Shown: positions 41,576 through 51,849 of the stretch, piece by piece
How the letters are laid out: each line of letters begins with the position of its first letter
How positions within the stretch are numbered: position 1 is the stretch's first letter
NCBI GenBank assembly: GCA_014323795.1
Contig: JACONK010000037.1
Coordinates: 62,001 to 126,000, forward strand
Length of the DNA: 64,000 nt
Direction: 5' to 3'
Origin: Paracoccaceae bacterium
Lineage (GTDB): Bacteria; Pseudomonadota; Alphaproteobacteria; Rhodobacterales; Rhodobacteraceae
Translations under genes and position numbers: made by a program
The notes under the pieces: generated by a model
The model's database searches: none
Told to the model about the DNA's origin: nothing
The model's input: the letters and a program-made list of their open reading frames with translations, nothing else

Positions 41576-42601
41576 CTAACCACGCGACCGGATCATCCCG
41601 ACAATGTCATGGACCTGGTCAAGGATTGGTTCGGCTATGGCCGCGGCCTTGTTGGCACCCTGGCCGATAATGCGGTCAATTTCTGCCGGATCATGCATCA
41701 GCCGGGCCATTTCGCTGGTGATCGGTGCCAGTGTTTCCACTGCCAGCTCTGCCAATGCAGTTTTGAATTGGCCAAACTGCCGCCCGCCCGCCTGCGCCAG
41801 CGTTGCGTCGACCGATATACCAGCCAGGGCTGCATAGATATTGACCAGGTTGCGCGCCTCGGGACGATTGGCCAAACCGTCTACAGCACCAGGAAGCGGT
41901 TCCGGGTCGGTTTTTGCCTTGCGGATTTTCCTGGCGATGGTGTCTGCGCTGTCAGTCAGGTTGATTCGGCTCATGTCGGACGGGTCAGACTTCGACATCT
42001 TTTTTAACCCGTCGCGCAGGCTCATCACGCGGGTCGCCGCCCCCTCGATCACGGGTTCGGTGATCGGGAAAAAGTCCAGGCCGTAGACTTGGTTGAATTT
42101 CGTGGCGATGTCGCGCGTCAACTCCAGGTGCTGCTTTTGATCCTCGCCCACGGGGACGTGGGTTGCGTGATAGGCCAGAATGTCGGCCGCCATCAGGGAT
42201 GGATAAGCAAACAGACCGAGCGACGCATTTTCGCTGTTCTTGCCAGCCTTTTCTTTCCACTGGGTCATGCGGTTCATCCACCCCATGCGGGCGACGCAGT
42301 TGAAAATCCAGCCGAGGCGGGCATGGGCAGACACCTGGCTTTGATTAAACAGGACAGACCGTTCCGGGTCGATGCCTGAGGCGATGAACCCTGCCGCCAG
42401 CTCCCGCGTTTGCCGACGCAGGGCTTCGGGATCCTGCCAGACGGTGATGGCGTGCAAATCCACCATACAGTAGACTGTTTCGCTACCTCCGTCCTGCATG
42501 GATACAAAGCGTTTGATGGCACCGAGGTAATTTCCGAGCGTCAACCCGCCGGATGGCTGGATTCCGGAAAAAACGCGCTGTGTGTGCCCGGTTTCAGCCA
42601 T
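41576..42601 (-). CDS. trpS: tryptophanyl-tRNA synthetase
   Basis: [32 protein letters not shown]; start at 42601. Confidence 0.97.
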   Translation of the reverse strand: MAETGHTQRVFSGIQPSGGLTLGNYLGAIKRFVSMQDGGSETVYCMVDLHAITVWQDPEALRRQTRELAAGFIASGIDPERSVLFNQSQVSAHARLGWIFNCVARMGWMNRMTQWKEKAGKNSENASLGLFAYPSLMAADILAYHATHVPVGEDQKQHLELTRDIATKFNQVYGLDFFPITEPVIEGAATRVMSLRDGLKKMSKSDPSDMSRINLTDSADTIARKIRKAKTDPEPLPGAVDGLANRPEARNLVNIYAALAGISVDATLAQAGGRQFGQFKTALAELAVETLAPITSEMARLMHDPAEIDRIIGQGANKAAAIAEPILDQVHDIVGMIRSRG

Positions 42602-43077
42602 GGCCAAAAAACTCCTGTGTGGCATTTCAGCGAGGTTTATCGCTATATGCCACACACAGGTCAACCGAAACCCCGGATGATGCACCACCCCGATGCCGAT
42701 GCACCGATGCTCAACCCTTTACCGTTACCGACCCTGGTGATTTTTCCGACCCTGCCAATGGGCTTAATTGAAGGGGCGTTTCAGTTGGGAGAATCCGTTC
42801 TTATCGGCGGGTCGCAGAGGCCAGGCTTGCGGCAGGAGATCGCACCCCGCCACAGCCTTTTCAATGCCATCGCCTGGCAAACGTATACCCGGCAATCTTT
42901 CCCGCCGGACCGACTGATGTGGCTTGTCACCTGACCATCCTTCCGCCGGGATGGGGGAGAGGTGCTCTTTCCGGTGGTTGTGTGCCGGCAATCGGCAAAT
43001 GGGTGGGGTGTGGCGCATTGGACCATTCCGTTGGTCACGTTCTTCGGGTCTGCCGCTATCACTGCGCCGGCAGCGGA

Positions 43078-43585
43078 AAAGACCGTGATGATCGATGCGA
43101 CATACCTGAAGGCTTACCGGACCGCGACCAGTTTGGCCGTGAAAAAAGAGGGCGCGAACACCAGATCGGTCGGACCAGGGGCGGAATGAACACCAAACTC
43201 CACGCTATCTGCGATAGCGATGGAAGACCGCTCGACTTGTTTGTCACCGCCGGGCAGAGGTTGGCGACTACACTGGCGTACGCGCCCTTGTGAGCCGTCT
43301 GTGGCGTGTCTATTAGCTGCTCTGAGACCGCGGTTATGACGCCGATTGGTTGAGGAAAGCGTTGTAAGACAAAGGGATACGCGCCTGCCTCCCTGGCCGA
43401 AACAAGCACAAGAAAACCATCAGATACAACAGGCACAGATACAAACAACGCAACCGGGGCGGGATCATGTTCGGCACGCGCCGGGGATTGGCGGTGCAGT
43501 GCCGCCGGATACGACAGCTGCCCCAAGGGCTTCCTGTGTGGCGGGCACTCGCGCAGCACTCGTCATCTGTTGGACATGAGTCCGG
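43078..43585 (+). pseudogene. decayed IS5-family DDE transposase
   Basis: TVMIDATYLKAYRTATSLAVKK; RGREHQIGRTRGGMNTKLHAICDSDGRPLDLFVTAGQ; *DRGYDADWLRKAL*DKGIRACLPGRNKHKKTIRYNRHRYKQRNRGGIMFG; GDWRCSAAGYDSCPKGFL, across frames with stops. Confidence 0.85.
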
Positions 43586-43767
43586 AGCCTGGGCCTGGCG
43601 GCGACCTCGGGTACATTTCAGTCGGTCTTCCGGTTGCTGTTCAGGTCTCCAGGGCTGTTTTGAATGGGCCGTGGGGTTTGCGTCGGGTTTTGTGATCTTT
43701 GCATTTTTGCAGCCAACGCCGGCCAAAGGCGCGGGCTGTTGGCCGGGCCGTATGCGTGGGCACTGTT

Positions 43768-45309
43768 CTAGCGGCGGACGGCGGCACACAGGTCCGCCAC
43801 AGACAGCCCGCCAAGCGCGAAGGCCGCAACGCAGTAGGTGCCCAGCCCCCCTGCAATCACCCCGGCAAGTGCCAGATAGCGAGATCCTTCGGCCATCAGC
43901 GCGTCAGACAGCAGCTGCCCCAAGCCCCAGACAGCACCCGCCATGAAAAGACTCGCCACAACCAGGCGTGGTACCACGCGGCGCAACCGGTCGTCTGTTT
44001 GCACCGTCTTTCCCATGTTGCGCGAGCCGCACCACAGCAGCACGACCATGACCGCGGCACTGACAATTGTGCCGAGTGCCGCCGCCAGATATCCGATGGC
44101 CGAAGCCAGCCCGATGGCCAGCCCGGCGTTGACCCCCATCGACACCAACGCGTAACAGAACGGGCTCTTCGTGTCCTGCCGTGCGAAAAAGAGCGGTTGC
44201 AGCACCTTTTGCAGCACAAAGAACGGCAGGCCAAGCGCATAGATGGCCAGCGCGAGGCCCGTCGCCGCACTGTCTTCTGCCGTAAAGGCCCCGCGTTCAA
44301 AAAGCACAGAAACCACCGCCGTGGGCATCACCACAAAGCCTGCTGTGGCAGGTAATGTCAGGGCCAGCGCAAACTCGATCGACCGGTTGAACGCGGCGCG
44401 GCTGCCCGTGATGTCACCTGCCTGCAGGCGTCGCGACAGATCCGGCAGCAGCACCACCCCGATTGCAATGCCGACCACGCCGAGGGGCAGCTGATAAATC
44501 CGGTCCGCATAATAGAGCCACGCGACAGCACCCTCCGTCGGGCTGGCCACCTGGCGACCCACGATCAAATTCACCTGCATCACGCCCCCGGCCAGGGCTG
44601 CGGGTAATGCGATGACCGCGAGGTTTTTCAAATCCGGCGTCAGTTGGGGCCGCTTGAATCGCAGAGGAAATCCGGCCCGTGCTGCCGCGAACCAGACCAG
44701 GGTCAATTGCGCAACACCCGCCGCAACAACTCCCTGACTAAGCCACAGGCCAAAGTCCCCCGTCTGCCACCACGCAAGCGTCAGCGCACCGATCAGGATA
44801 ATGTTCAGTATCACAGGTGCCGCCGCAGCGGCGGCAAAGCGCCCGGTAGCGTTCAGCACTCCTGACAAAAGCGCGGCCAACGATATAAACAGGATGTAGG
44901 GAAAGCAAATGCGCCCGTAGAACACGGCAAGGTCAAAGCGTTCGTCGCCCCGAAACCCCGCCGCAATCGCGATGATCAGCGCGGGCATGGCAATCTGTGC
45001 CACTAGGGTCAGCACGATCAGGATTGTGGCAAGCCCTGTAAATGCGTCGTTTGCGAATCCTTCCGGATTATCCCTGGCTTCCAGCTTTTTGGAAAATATT
45101 GGCACGAAGGCCATGTTGAACGCGCCTTCAGCAAAGAAACGCCGAAACATATTGGGGAGGGAAAACGCCTGGATGAAGGCGTCTACTACCGGTCCCGCCC
45201 CCAGGAAACCGGCGATCAGCACTTCGCGCAAAAATCCAAGGATCCGGCTCAACAGTGTCCATGCGCCAACAGTGAAAAAACCGGCGATCAGACGGATTCG
45301 CGGTGTCAC
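43768..45309 (-). CDS. murJ: lipid II flippase MurJ (MviN)
   Basis: 513-aa multi-TM; LLSRILGFLREVLIAGFLGAGPVVDAFIQAFSLPNMFRRFFAEGAFNMAFVPIFSK. Confidence 0.95.
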   Translation of the reverse strand: MTPRIRLIAGFFTVGAWTLLSRILGFLREVLIAGFLGAGPVVDAFIQAFSLPNMFRRFFAEGAFNMAFVPIFSKKLEARDNPEGFANDAFTGLATILIVLTLVAQIAMPALIIAIAAGFRGDERFDLAVFYGRICFPYILFISLAALLSGVLNATGRFAAAAAAPVILNIILIGALTLAWWQTGDFGLWLSQGVVAAGVAQLTLVWFAAARAGFPLRFKRPQLTPDLKNLAVIALPAALAGGVMQVNLIVGRQVASPTEGAVAWLYYADRIYQLPLGVVGIAIGVVLLPDLSRRLQAGDITGSRAAFNRSIEFALALTLPATAGFVVMPTAVVSVLFERGAFTAEDSAATGLALAIYALGLPFFVLQKVLQPLFFARQDTKSPFCYALVSMGVNAGLAIGLASAIGYLAAALGTIVSAAVMVVLLWCGSRNMGKTVQTDDRLRRVVPRLVVASLFMAGAVWGLGQLLSDALMAEGSRYLALAGVIAGGLGTYCVAAFALGGLSVADLCAAVRR

Positions 45310-48230
45310 GCCGGTGCCTCATCCATTGCGTGATCGACACCCTTTTCCACGGCAGCCTTGAGAGCTGCGATGATGCGTTCCTGCTTCTGCCCGGAATGTA
45401 ATTTCAGCCCGAACATATCCTTGACATAGAAGACATCGACAGCCTGTTCGCCGTAGGTCGCGATGACCGCGTTCGCGATGGCAATGTTATTGTTCGTCAG
45501 GGTTTTCGCCAAATCAAACAGGAGGCCGGGACGATCGCGAGTGTCAACCTCGATAATCGTATAAAGGTCTGACCCGTTGTTATCTATTGTGATGGCTGTC
45601 GGTACGATAAAATCGCGCTCGCGTTTCTTGAACCGGTCGCGGGTCTGCAGCGCGTCACGGGCGATGATTTCCCCTTTCAGGGTTCGATTGATCATCGTGC
45701 GCAGGCGGGTCATGCGTGATCTTTCATAAGCGGTGCCATCGGTATCCTGCACCCAGAAAACGGACGTCGCGTAGCCGTCTTTCGTAGTGTATGATCGGGC
45801 GTCGACCACATTGGCCCCGGCCAGTGCCAACGCCCCGGCAAGGCGGGAGAAGATACCGGGGTGATCCTGCATGACGAAACAGGCCCGTGTCGCGTCCCGG
45901 TTCGGGTCAGGCTTGATGTCCACCGCGATGTCAGACACCGATGCCTTTTTCATCAACTTTGCAAACACGGCCTGCGTGGAGCTGTTCAGCCCCTGCCAAT
46001 AAGCCGGGTAATGGCGGTTATGTTCCGCTTCAATTTCTGCCCTGGTCCACCTGGTCAGCCGGGCTGCCAGGGTGGCTTGCGCTTCCCGTGCGGATTGCAG
46101 TTCGCCCAGTTTATCGAGCCCCTCTTGCAACGCGATCCGCGTCAGTTTGTGCAGCGTGCGCAACAGTTGCGCCTTCCAATTATTCCAGGTGCCGGGCCCC
46201 ACGCCGCGAATGTCACACACTGTCAGCACTGTCAGCAGGTTCAGCCGTGCGGTCGTGCGTACGGTGCCGGCAAACTCCCGCACGGTTTTCGGGTCAGACA
46301 AATCCCGTTTCTGCGCCACGTCTGACATGAGCAGGTGATGCTGCACCAGCCAGACGACGGTTTCGGTTTCCATTTCTGTCAGGCCCAGCGCAGGTGCAAT
46401 ATCCGCTGCCAGACGCGCCCCGGCGGCGGAGTGATCCTCCGGCAGGCCTTTGCCGATATCGTGCAGTAAAAGCGCGACATACAGGACGCGCCGGTCCACC
46501 CCGTCTTCCAAAATACGCGAGGCTACCGGCAAACTTTCCTTCAGCCGGCCCTTTTCGATCTGCGCGAGGTTGGATATGCACTGGATCGTATGCTCATCCA
46601 CTGTATAGCGGTGATACATGTTGAACTGCATCAACGCCCTGATGCGTTGCCATTCCGGCAAGAAGGCGGCAAGCACACCCAGCTCATTCATCCGGCGCAA
46701 CGCCCGTTCCGGGTTTCCGTAATCAAGCAGCAGTGCCATGAACAGGTTTCGGGATTTCGGGTTCTGACGCATCTTGTCATCGATCAGGTGCAGGTTTGTC
46801 ACCACCAGCCGCATAGCGTTCGGGTGGATCAGGATGTTTGTTCTCAGGCCTTCCGCGAAAATCCGCAGCAGGTTCAGCGGGTCTGCAAGAAACGCCTTGT
46901 CATCCTTTATGGCCAGCCGTCCGTGAAGAATACGATACCCTTCAGGCACCCTGGCGTCTTTTGCTATCCGGGGGAATGCCCGAAGCAAACGTTTGCCAAG
47001 GTTCAGTTCTTGTCTGGTGTGCTGTGCCTCAAGTGCTGTCAGAAAGTGGCGCGTCAGATCGCCCACATGGGTTGCGTGGATGAAGTAATCCTGCATGAAC
47101 GCCTCCACCCCCCGCAAGCCGCCGCGGTCCTGATAGCCCAGTGCCTCCGCCACTGCGACCTGGGCGTCGAAAGTCAGCTTTTCTGACGCACGGCCTGCGA
47201 TCATGTGCATATGACAACGCACTGTCCACAGGAAATCCGCCGCCTCCGCAAAGCGGTGGTATTCAGCCTTGGTGAAATAGCCCAGGCGGATCATCTCGGA
47301 TGCGGATTTCGCGCCGGACAGATATTTCGTGATCCAGAAAAGCGTCTGCAGGTCACGCAAACCGCCTTTGCTCTCTTTCACGTCAGGTTCCAGCAGAAAT
47401 CGGGTCCGGCCCTGCTTCATGCGGCGTTCTTCCCGCTTCCGGGCGACAAACTCCGGCCCGGTCACCTTGAAAAGCGAATTCCACAACCGGGTATCGAGCT
47501 CTGCTGCCAGGGCCTTGTCGCCGCACAGGTAACGTGATTCCAGCAGAGCCGTGCGGATAGTCAGGTCGCTGCGCCCCATGCGCAGGCATTCATCGATAGT
47601 TCGTGTGGAATGGCCGACCTTCAGTTTAATATCCCACAGGATGTAAAGCATGGATTCGACCATGCTTTCCGCCCGGGGAGCAGGCTTGCATGGGGTCAGA
47701 AACAGCAGGTCAATGTCCGAATAGGGTGCCATCTCTGCCCGCCCGTAGCCACCCACAGCCACAACGGACAGGCATTCCGCCTCCGTTTTCGGGGTGTGCC
47801 GCGGGTGCAGACAGGTTTTGACTGACCTGAAGACCATTCCCACCAGTCGGTCCGCAAGCCAGGTCCAGGACCGGATCGCCTGACCCGTATGCCAGGGATT
47901 GGCCTTGTGAGTGTCTTCCAGCACCTTGCGTGCCGCTTTGTTGGCCTCGGCCAGTATGGTGCTGATCGCCTTGCGCAGCCGGGACGCATCTGTAGCCGAT
48001 TGCGCCAATGTATCGATCTTTTGCTCAAGTGCCCTGACATCAAGAATAGAAGCCGGAGGCAGTAAAAGTGCCCCCGATGAACGGGCCTGATCTATCGAAT
48101 GGGTTTGTCTAGAATCCGGTGCCACCAAAGCCCCGTGGAGCCGGGTCCAGGACGACGATTTGACCGTCTCTGAACGTTGCAACCGCAAGTGCACGCTGGT
48201 TTGTCCCGTCGGGTTGCAGGCGGAATACAC
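45306..48230 (-). CDS. glnD: [protein-PII] uridylyltransferase (start probably downstream of the longest-ORF start)
   Basis: VVAVGGYGRAEMAPYSDIDLLFL; HD domain LLHDIGKGLPEDHS; two C-terminal ACT domains. Confidence 0.95.
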   Translation of the reverse strand: MYSACNPTGQTSVHLRLQRSETVKSSSWTRLHGALVAPDSRQTHSIDQARSSGALLLPPASILDVRALEQKIDTLAQSATDASRLRKAISTILAEANKAARKVLEDTHKANPWHTGQAIRSWTWLADRLVGMVFRSVKTCLHPRHTPKTEAECLSVVAVGGYGRAEMAPYSDIDLLFLTPCKPAPRAESMVESMLYILWDIKLKVGHSTRTIDECLRMGRSDLTIRTALLESRYLCGDKALAAELDTRLWNSLFKVTGPEFVARKREERRMKQGRTRFLLEPDVKESKGGLRDLQTLFWITKYLSGAKSASEMIRLGYFTKAEYHRFAEAADFLWTVRCHMHMIAGRASEKLTFDAQVAVAEALGYQDRGGLRGVEAFMQDYFIHATHVGDLTRHFLTALEAQHTRQELNLGKRLLRAFPRIAKDARVPEGYRILHGRLAIKDDKAFLADPLNLLRIFAEGLRTNILIHPNAMRLVVTNLHLIDDKMRQNPKSRNLFMALLLDYGNPERALRRMNELGVLAAFLPEWQRIRALMQFNMYHRYTVDEHTIQCISNLAQIEKGRLKESLPVASRILEDGVDRRVLYVALLLHDIGKGLPEDHSAAGARLAADIAPALGLTEMETETVVWLVQHHLLMSDVAQKRDLSDPKTVREFAGTVRTTARLNLLTVLTVCDIRGVGPGTWNNWKAQLLRTLHKLTRIALQEGLDKLGELQSAREAQATLAARLTRWTRAEIEAEHNRHYPAYWQGLNSSTQAVFAKLMKKASVSDIAVDIKPDPNRDATRACFVMQDHPGIFSRLAGALALAGANVVDARSYTTKDGYATSVFWVQDTDGTAYERSRMTRLRTMINRTLKGEIIARDALQTRDRFKKRERDFIVPTAITIDNNGSDLYTIIEVDTRDRPGLLFDLAKTLTNNNIAIANAVIATYGEQAVDVFYVKDMFGLKLHSGQKQERIIAALKAAVEKGVDHAMDEAPA

Positions 48231-49257
48231 CGTTGGAACCGCTAAATCCGGCGCGGCGGGTCAGTTTCGAACGTGTCAGGGCATCAGATGAGCCGGAGCC
48301 GAGCAATGCTCCGATCACCCGGACCGCGTCATAGGCTTTGCCGGCAAGGATATGGTGACCAACACCATAGGTTGCGGTGAACTTCTGGCTGAAGGCAATT
48401 GCGGCGGTGGTATCTGGCATGGCGAAGAGGCTGCCCTGCATACCGGCGCGCTTACGAACCTGCTCTGACGTGCGGTCCCAGCGGGCAAGACCGACGAACT
48501 GGGTGTTTTTCGAAGACACGCCGTTTTCCGGCAGAAGCTGTGCAAAGACGGGCAGTGCGCCCGCTGCGTCAGCGTCCATAATCAGGACGGATGCTCCGGT
48601 CCGGTCGATCAGATCTCTGGTTGCTGTAACGGCGGCAACAGTGCTTTCAGCACTCAACTGGTAGCGGGACACACCGACAAATTGTGCGCCATTGCCAAGG
48701 GCGGCTGACCGGATGGCTGAAATCGCCACATCTCCGGCGGCGTCAGACCGAACGAGCCCGACAACGGTGCGCTTGCCCTGTGCCGAGGCATACCCCACCA
48801 GACGGTCTGCGATGTTTGCAAACGTATCACCCAGAATAAAAACGTTGTCGCGTGCTATGCCGGGGTTGTTTGAAAAGCTCAGCACGTTGATGCCCTGGCT
48901 TGCCACCGCAGCACCTGCAGCATTTGCGGCTTGGGCAAAGAGCGGCCCCGCAAGGATTTTTGCCCCTTCGGATACCGCCTGCCGGGCGGCGGCTGCGGCC
49001 TGGGCCGGATCCCCGGCCGTGGGATAAATCCGCAGATCCATCCTTGCATCCGGCATTTCGGAAACGGCCAATTTCGCCGCCGATACCAAAGAGTCCGCCA
49101 AAGCTTCCTGCCCCGGCTGACCGGACCCGTATGGTACCAGCAACCCCACAACAACCGGCTGATTTGCGGATGTTGACATGCACGCTGAAAGAGCTGCACA
49201 CGCTGCGACAGCGGTCAGCCGGCGAATAATCCACATTCGCGATTCACGGTTTGGCAT
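48109..49257 (-). CDS. penicillin-binding protein activator (LpoA-like lipoprotein)
   Basis: Lipobox-like LSAC; VVVGLLVPYGSGQPGQEALADSLVSAAKLAVSE periplasmic-binding fold; divergent from rsmI. Confidence 0.85.
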   Translation of the reverse strand: MPNRESRMWIIRRLTAVAACAALSACMSTSANQPVVVGLLVPYGSGQPGQEALADSLVSAAKLAVSEMPDARMDLRIYPTAGDPAQAAAAARQAVSEGAKILAGPLFAQAANAAGAAVASQGINVLSFSNNPGIARDNVFILGDTFANIADRLVGYASAQGKRTVVGLVRSDAAGDVAISAIRSAALGNGAQFVGVSRYQLSAESTVAAVTATRDLIDRTGASVLIMDADAAGALPVFAQLLPENGVSSKNTQFVGLARWDRTSEQVRKRAGMQGSLFAMPDTTAAIAFSQKFTATYGVGHHILAGKAYDAVRVIGALLGSGSSDALTRSKLTRRAGFSGSNGVFRLQPDGTNQRALAVATFRDGQIVVLDPAPRGFGGTGF

Positions 49258-49357
49258 ACGTCTCTCCCCTCGTATTCTGATCAATTATCAGGATAAATGC
49301 AAAAACTGCCAGAGGCCTGCTTTTGGGAAATCAACAGGCAACCCCGACAAAAACGGA

Positions 49358-50221
49358 ATGGTGCAGATGACCGCGGCTTCCCTGGTCCCTGCTCTCTACC
49401 TTGTGGCGACGCCGATTGGTGCGGCACGGGACATTACCTTGCGGGCACTGGATATCCTGCGGGACGCTGATGTGATCGCTGCAGAGGATACGCGAACCCT
49501 GCGCAAACTTCTTGACATTTACCGGATTTCCACCAAGGATCGCATGGTTCTGCCCTATCACGATCACACCGGGGCGGGCACCAGACAAAAACTTGTGGAG
49601 GCGGTGCAAAATGGCCGGTCTGTTGCACTTGTGTCCGAGGCTGGTACGCCGCTGGTGTCTGATCCGGGCTACAACCTTGTCCGGGATGTTGCCGATGCCG
49701 GGCTGCACGTGTACGCAGCCCCTGGTCCTTCGGCTTTGCTGGCAGCTCTTTGCGTGTCGGGCCTGCCAACGGACCGCTTTCTCTTTGCCGGGTTTCCTCC
49801 CGCAAAAGCGGCGGCCCGCACCAGGTGGCTGGAAGATTTGGCTCATGCCCGAACCACAGCCGTGCTCTACGAATCTCCGCGCCGCATAGAGGCAACGCTT
49901 GATGCGCTGGTATCCATCTGCGGGCCGGATCGCAAGGCGGCAATGTGCCGGGAGCTGACGAAAAGGTTTGAAGAAACATTGCGCGGTACTTTGGCGGAAC
50001 TGGCGGCACAGATTGCCGGACGGGATTCCCTGAAAGGGGAGGTCGTCCTGGTTTTGGGTTCCGGCGGCCCATCACGGACAGATCATGGGAACATGGACCG
50101 GTTGATATCCGCCGCGCTGGACAGGCTGAGCCTGAAAGACGCTGTGGCGGAGGTCACACAGGCCACTGGTTTGTCCAGGCGGGACGTTTACCAAAGGGCT
50201 CTTGATCTGGCGAAAGATTAA
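49358..50221 (+). CDS. rsmI: 16S rRNA (cytidine-1402-2'-O)-methyltransferase
   Basis: LYLVATPIGAARDITLRALDILRDADVIAAEDTRTLRKLLDIY; SEAGTPLVSDPGYNLVRD. Confidence 0.96.
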   Translation: MVQMTAASLVPALYLVATPIGAARDITLRALDILRDADVIAAEDTRTLRKLLDIYRISTKDRMVLPYHDHTGAGTRQKLVEAVQNGRSVALVSEAGTPLVSDPGYNLVRDVADAGLHVYAAPGPSALLAALCVSGLPTDRFLFAGFPPAKAAARTRWLEDLAHARTTAVLYESPRRIEATLDALVSICGPDRKAAMCRELTKRFEETLRGTLAELAAQIAGRDSLKGEVVLVLGSGGPSRTDHGNMDRLISAALDRLSLKDAVAEVTQATGLSRRDVYQRALDLAKD

Positions 50222-50283
50222 GGAAAATTTGATACTTTCCTGGCAGGCTTTACGGGTCACGAGTTTGGGATTGCAACGATACC

Positions 50284-50649
50284 GTGCGCACAGAACGCGG
50301 AAAATTGAATTATCACAAGGGGTTGCTGGCAGAATCACGGGTTGCCGATGCGTATCGCCGCAACGGTTTTGACGTGGTTGATATGCGGTACCGCACACCT
50401 CACGGCGAAATTGATATTGTCGCCCGTCATGGTGAAAAGCTCTACTTTGTTGAAGTCAAAAGCAGCCGCACCCATGCGTTGGCCTCTGAAATGATCACGC
50501 CGCGCCAGCAGCGCCGCATTCAGAAAGCGGCACTGCACTATATCGCCGGCAAGGCTGCGACCATGGATGTGGATTGCCGGTTTGATGCAGCCCTTGTTGA
50601 CGCCCGGGGCCGATTGAAGATCATACCGGGGGCCATGTGTTTTGATTAA
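50284..50649 (+). CDS. YraN family putative endonuclease
   Basis: GLLAESRVADAYRRNGFDVVDMRYRTPHGEIDIVARHGEKLYFVEVKSS. Confidence 0.92.
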   Translation: MRTERGKLNYHKGLLAESRVADAYRRNGFDVVDMRYRTPHGEIDIVARHGEKLYFVEVKSSRTHALASEMITPRQQRRIQKAALHYIAGKAATMDVDCRFDAALVDARGRLKIIPGAMCFD

Positions 50650-50751
50650 GGCCGCTGATTGAAAGATCGGCCTTGAACAGCCATATACAGGTATCCGGGC
50701 GGGGCCCGCCATGGCGCGGGTTCCGGGAAGATCTGAAGGGGCTGCAGGGCG

Positions 50752-51687
50752 TTGAAAATAGCATTCCAGATGGACCCGATCACTGCGGTGGATATTGCCT
50801 CTGACAGTACCTTTCGCCTGGCGGAAGAGGCACAGGTGCGCGGGCATGCCCTGTGGGCTTATACCCCCGAAAAACTGGCCTTTGAAGAGGGGGAAGTCAC
50901 CGCTGTCGCCCAACCGGTCACTGTTCAAAGAGAGCAGGGGAATCACGCTCACCTCGGGCCGCCTGCGCGCCTCGCCCTGTCGAATATGGATGTGGTCTGG
51001 CTGCGTCAGGATCCGCCTTTTGATATGGGTTACATTACGACCACCCACCTCCTTGATCTGGTTCACCCGCAGACCCTGGTGGTCAATGATCCGACCTGGG
51101 TGCGGAACTATCCCGAAAAACTGCTGGTGGTCCGGTTTCCGGACCTGATCCCGCCAACTGCAATAGCCCGTGACCTCGAAACGCTGAAGGCTTTCAGGGA
51201 AAGGCATGGTGATATCATTCTCAAACCGCTCTATGGCAATGGCGGTGCCGGTGTGTTCCGGCTGGATGTGAATGATCTGAATTTGACATCCCTGCATGAA
51301 CTGTTCACCGGCATAAATCGGGAACCGCTGGTTGCCCAAAAGTTCCTGCCTGACGTGAGCGCCGGGGACAAACGGATCATTCTGGTCAACGGCGTCCCTG
51401 TCGGTGCCATCAATCGTGTGCCCGCCAAAGGGGAGGTACGATCCAACATGCATGCGGGCGGGCGACCCGAAAAAGTTACCCTGACAAACCGTGACCTGGA
51501 AATCTGTGCGCGGGTCGGCCCGTTGTTGCGCGAAAAGGGGCAGATTTTTGTTGGTATCGATGTGATCGGCGGTCAGCTGACCGAAATAAACGTCACATCG
51601 CCAACCGGCATTCAGGAGCTGGAGCGTTTTGACGGTATCAACGTCGCCGAAAAGATCTGGCAGGTGATCGAGGCCAGGTGCCAATGA
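50752..51687 (+). CDS. gshB: glutathione synthetase
   Basis: [28 protein letters not shown]...[15 protein letters not shown]...[16 protein letters not shown] start. Confidence 0.96.
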   Translation: MKIAFQMDPITAVDIASDSTFRLAEEAQVRGHALWAYTPEKLAFEEGEVTAVAQPVTVQREQGNHAHLGPPARLALSNMDVVWLRQDPPFDMGYITTTHLLDLVHPQTLVVNDPTWVRNYPEKLLVVRFPDLIPPTAIARDLETLKAFRERHGDIILKPLYGNGGAGVFRLDVNDLNLTSLHELFTGINREPLVAQKFLPDVSAGDKRIILVNGVPVGAINRVPAKGEVRSNMHAGGRPEKVTLTNRDLEICARVGPLLREKGQIFVGIDVIGGQLTEINVTSPTGIQELERFDGINVAEKIWQVIEARCQ

Positions 51688-51849
51688 TTACGCACCGAAA
51701 CGGGCAGAATCGCTGAAGAAACCCGGTTATCGGCGGGCAGACAACGTGATAACGGAGGACAGCTGCCGTGCAGCCGGAAACCCCGGCCTAAAACCGGTGT
51801 CAAAAACTGTGTTACGCACCGACCGGTTCAATAAACCGGCGTGGCTTCA

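Noticed and set aside
50335-51684. 449-aa minus-strand ORF opposite yraN/gshB
   Set aside because: Shadow ORF from high-GC codon bias; the plus strand encodes clear YraN and GshB.
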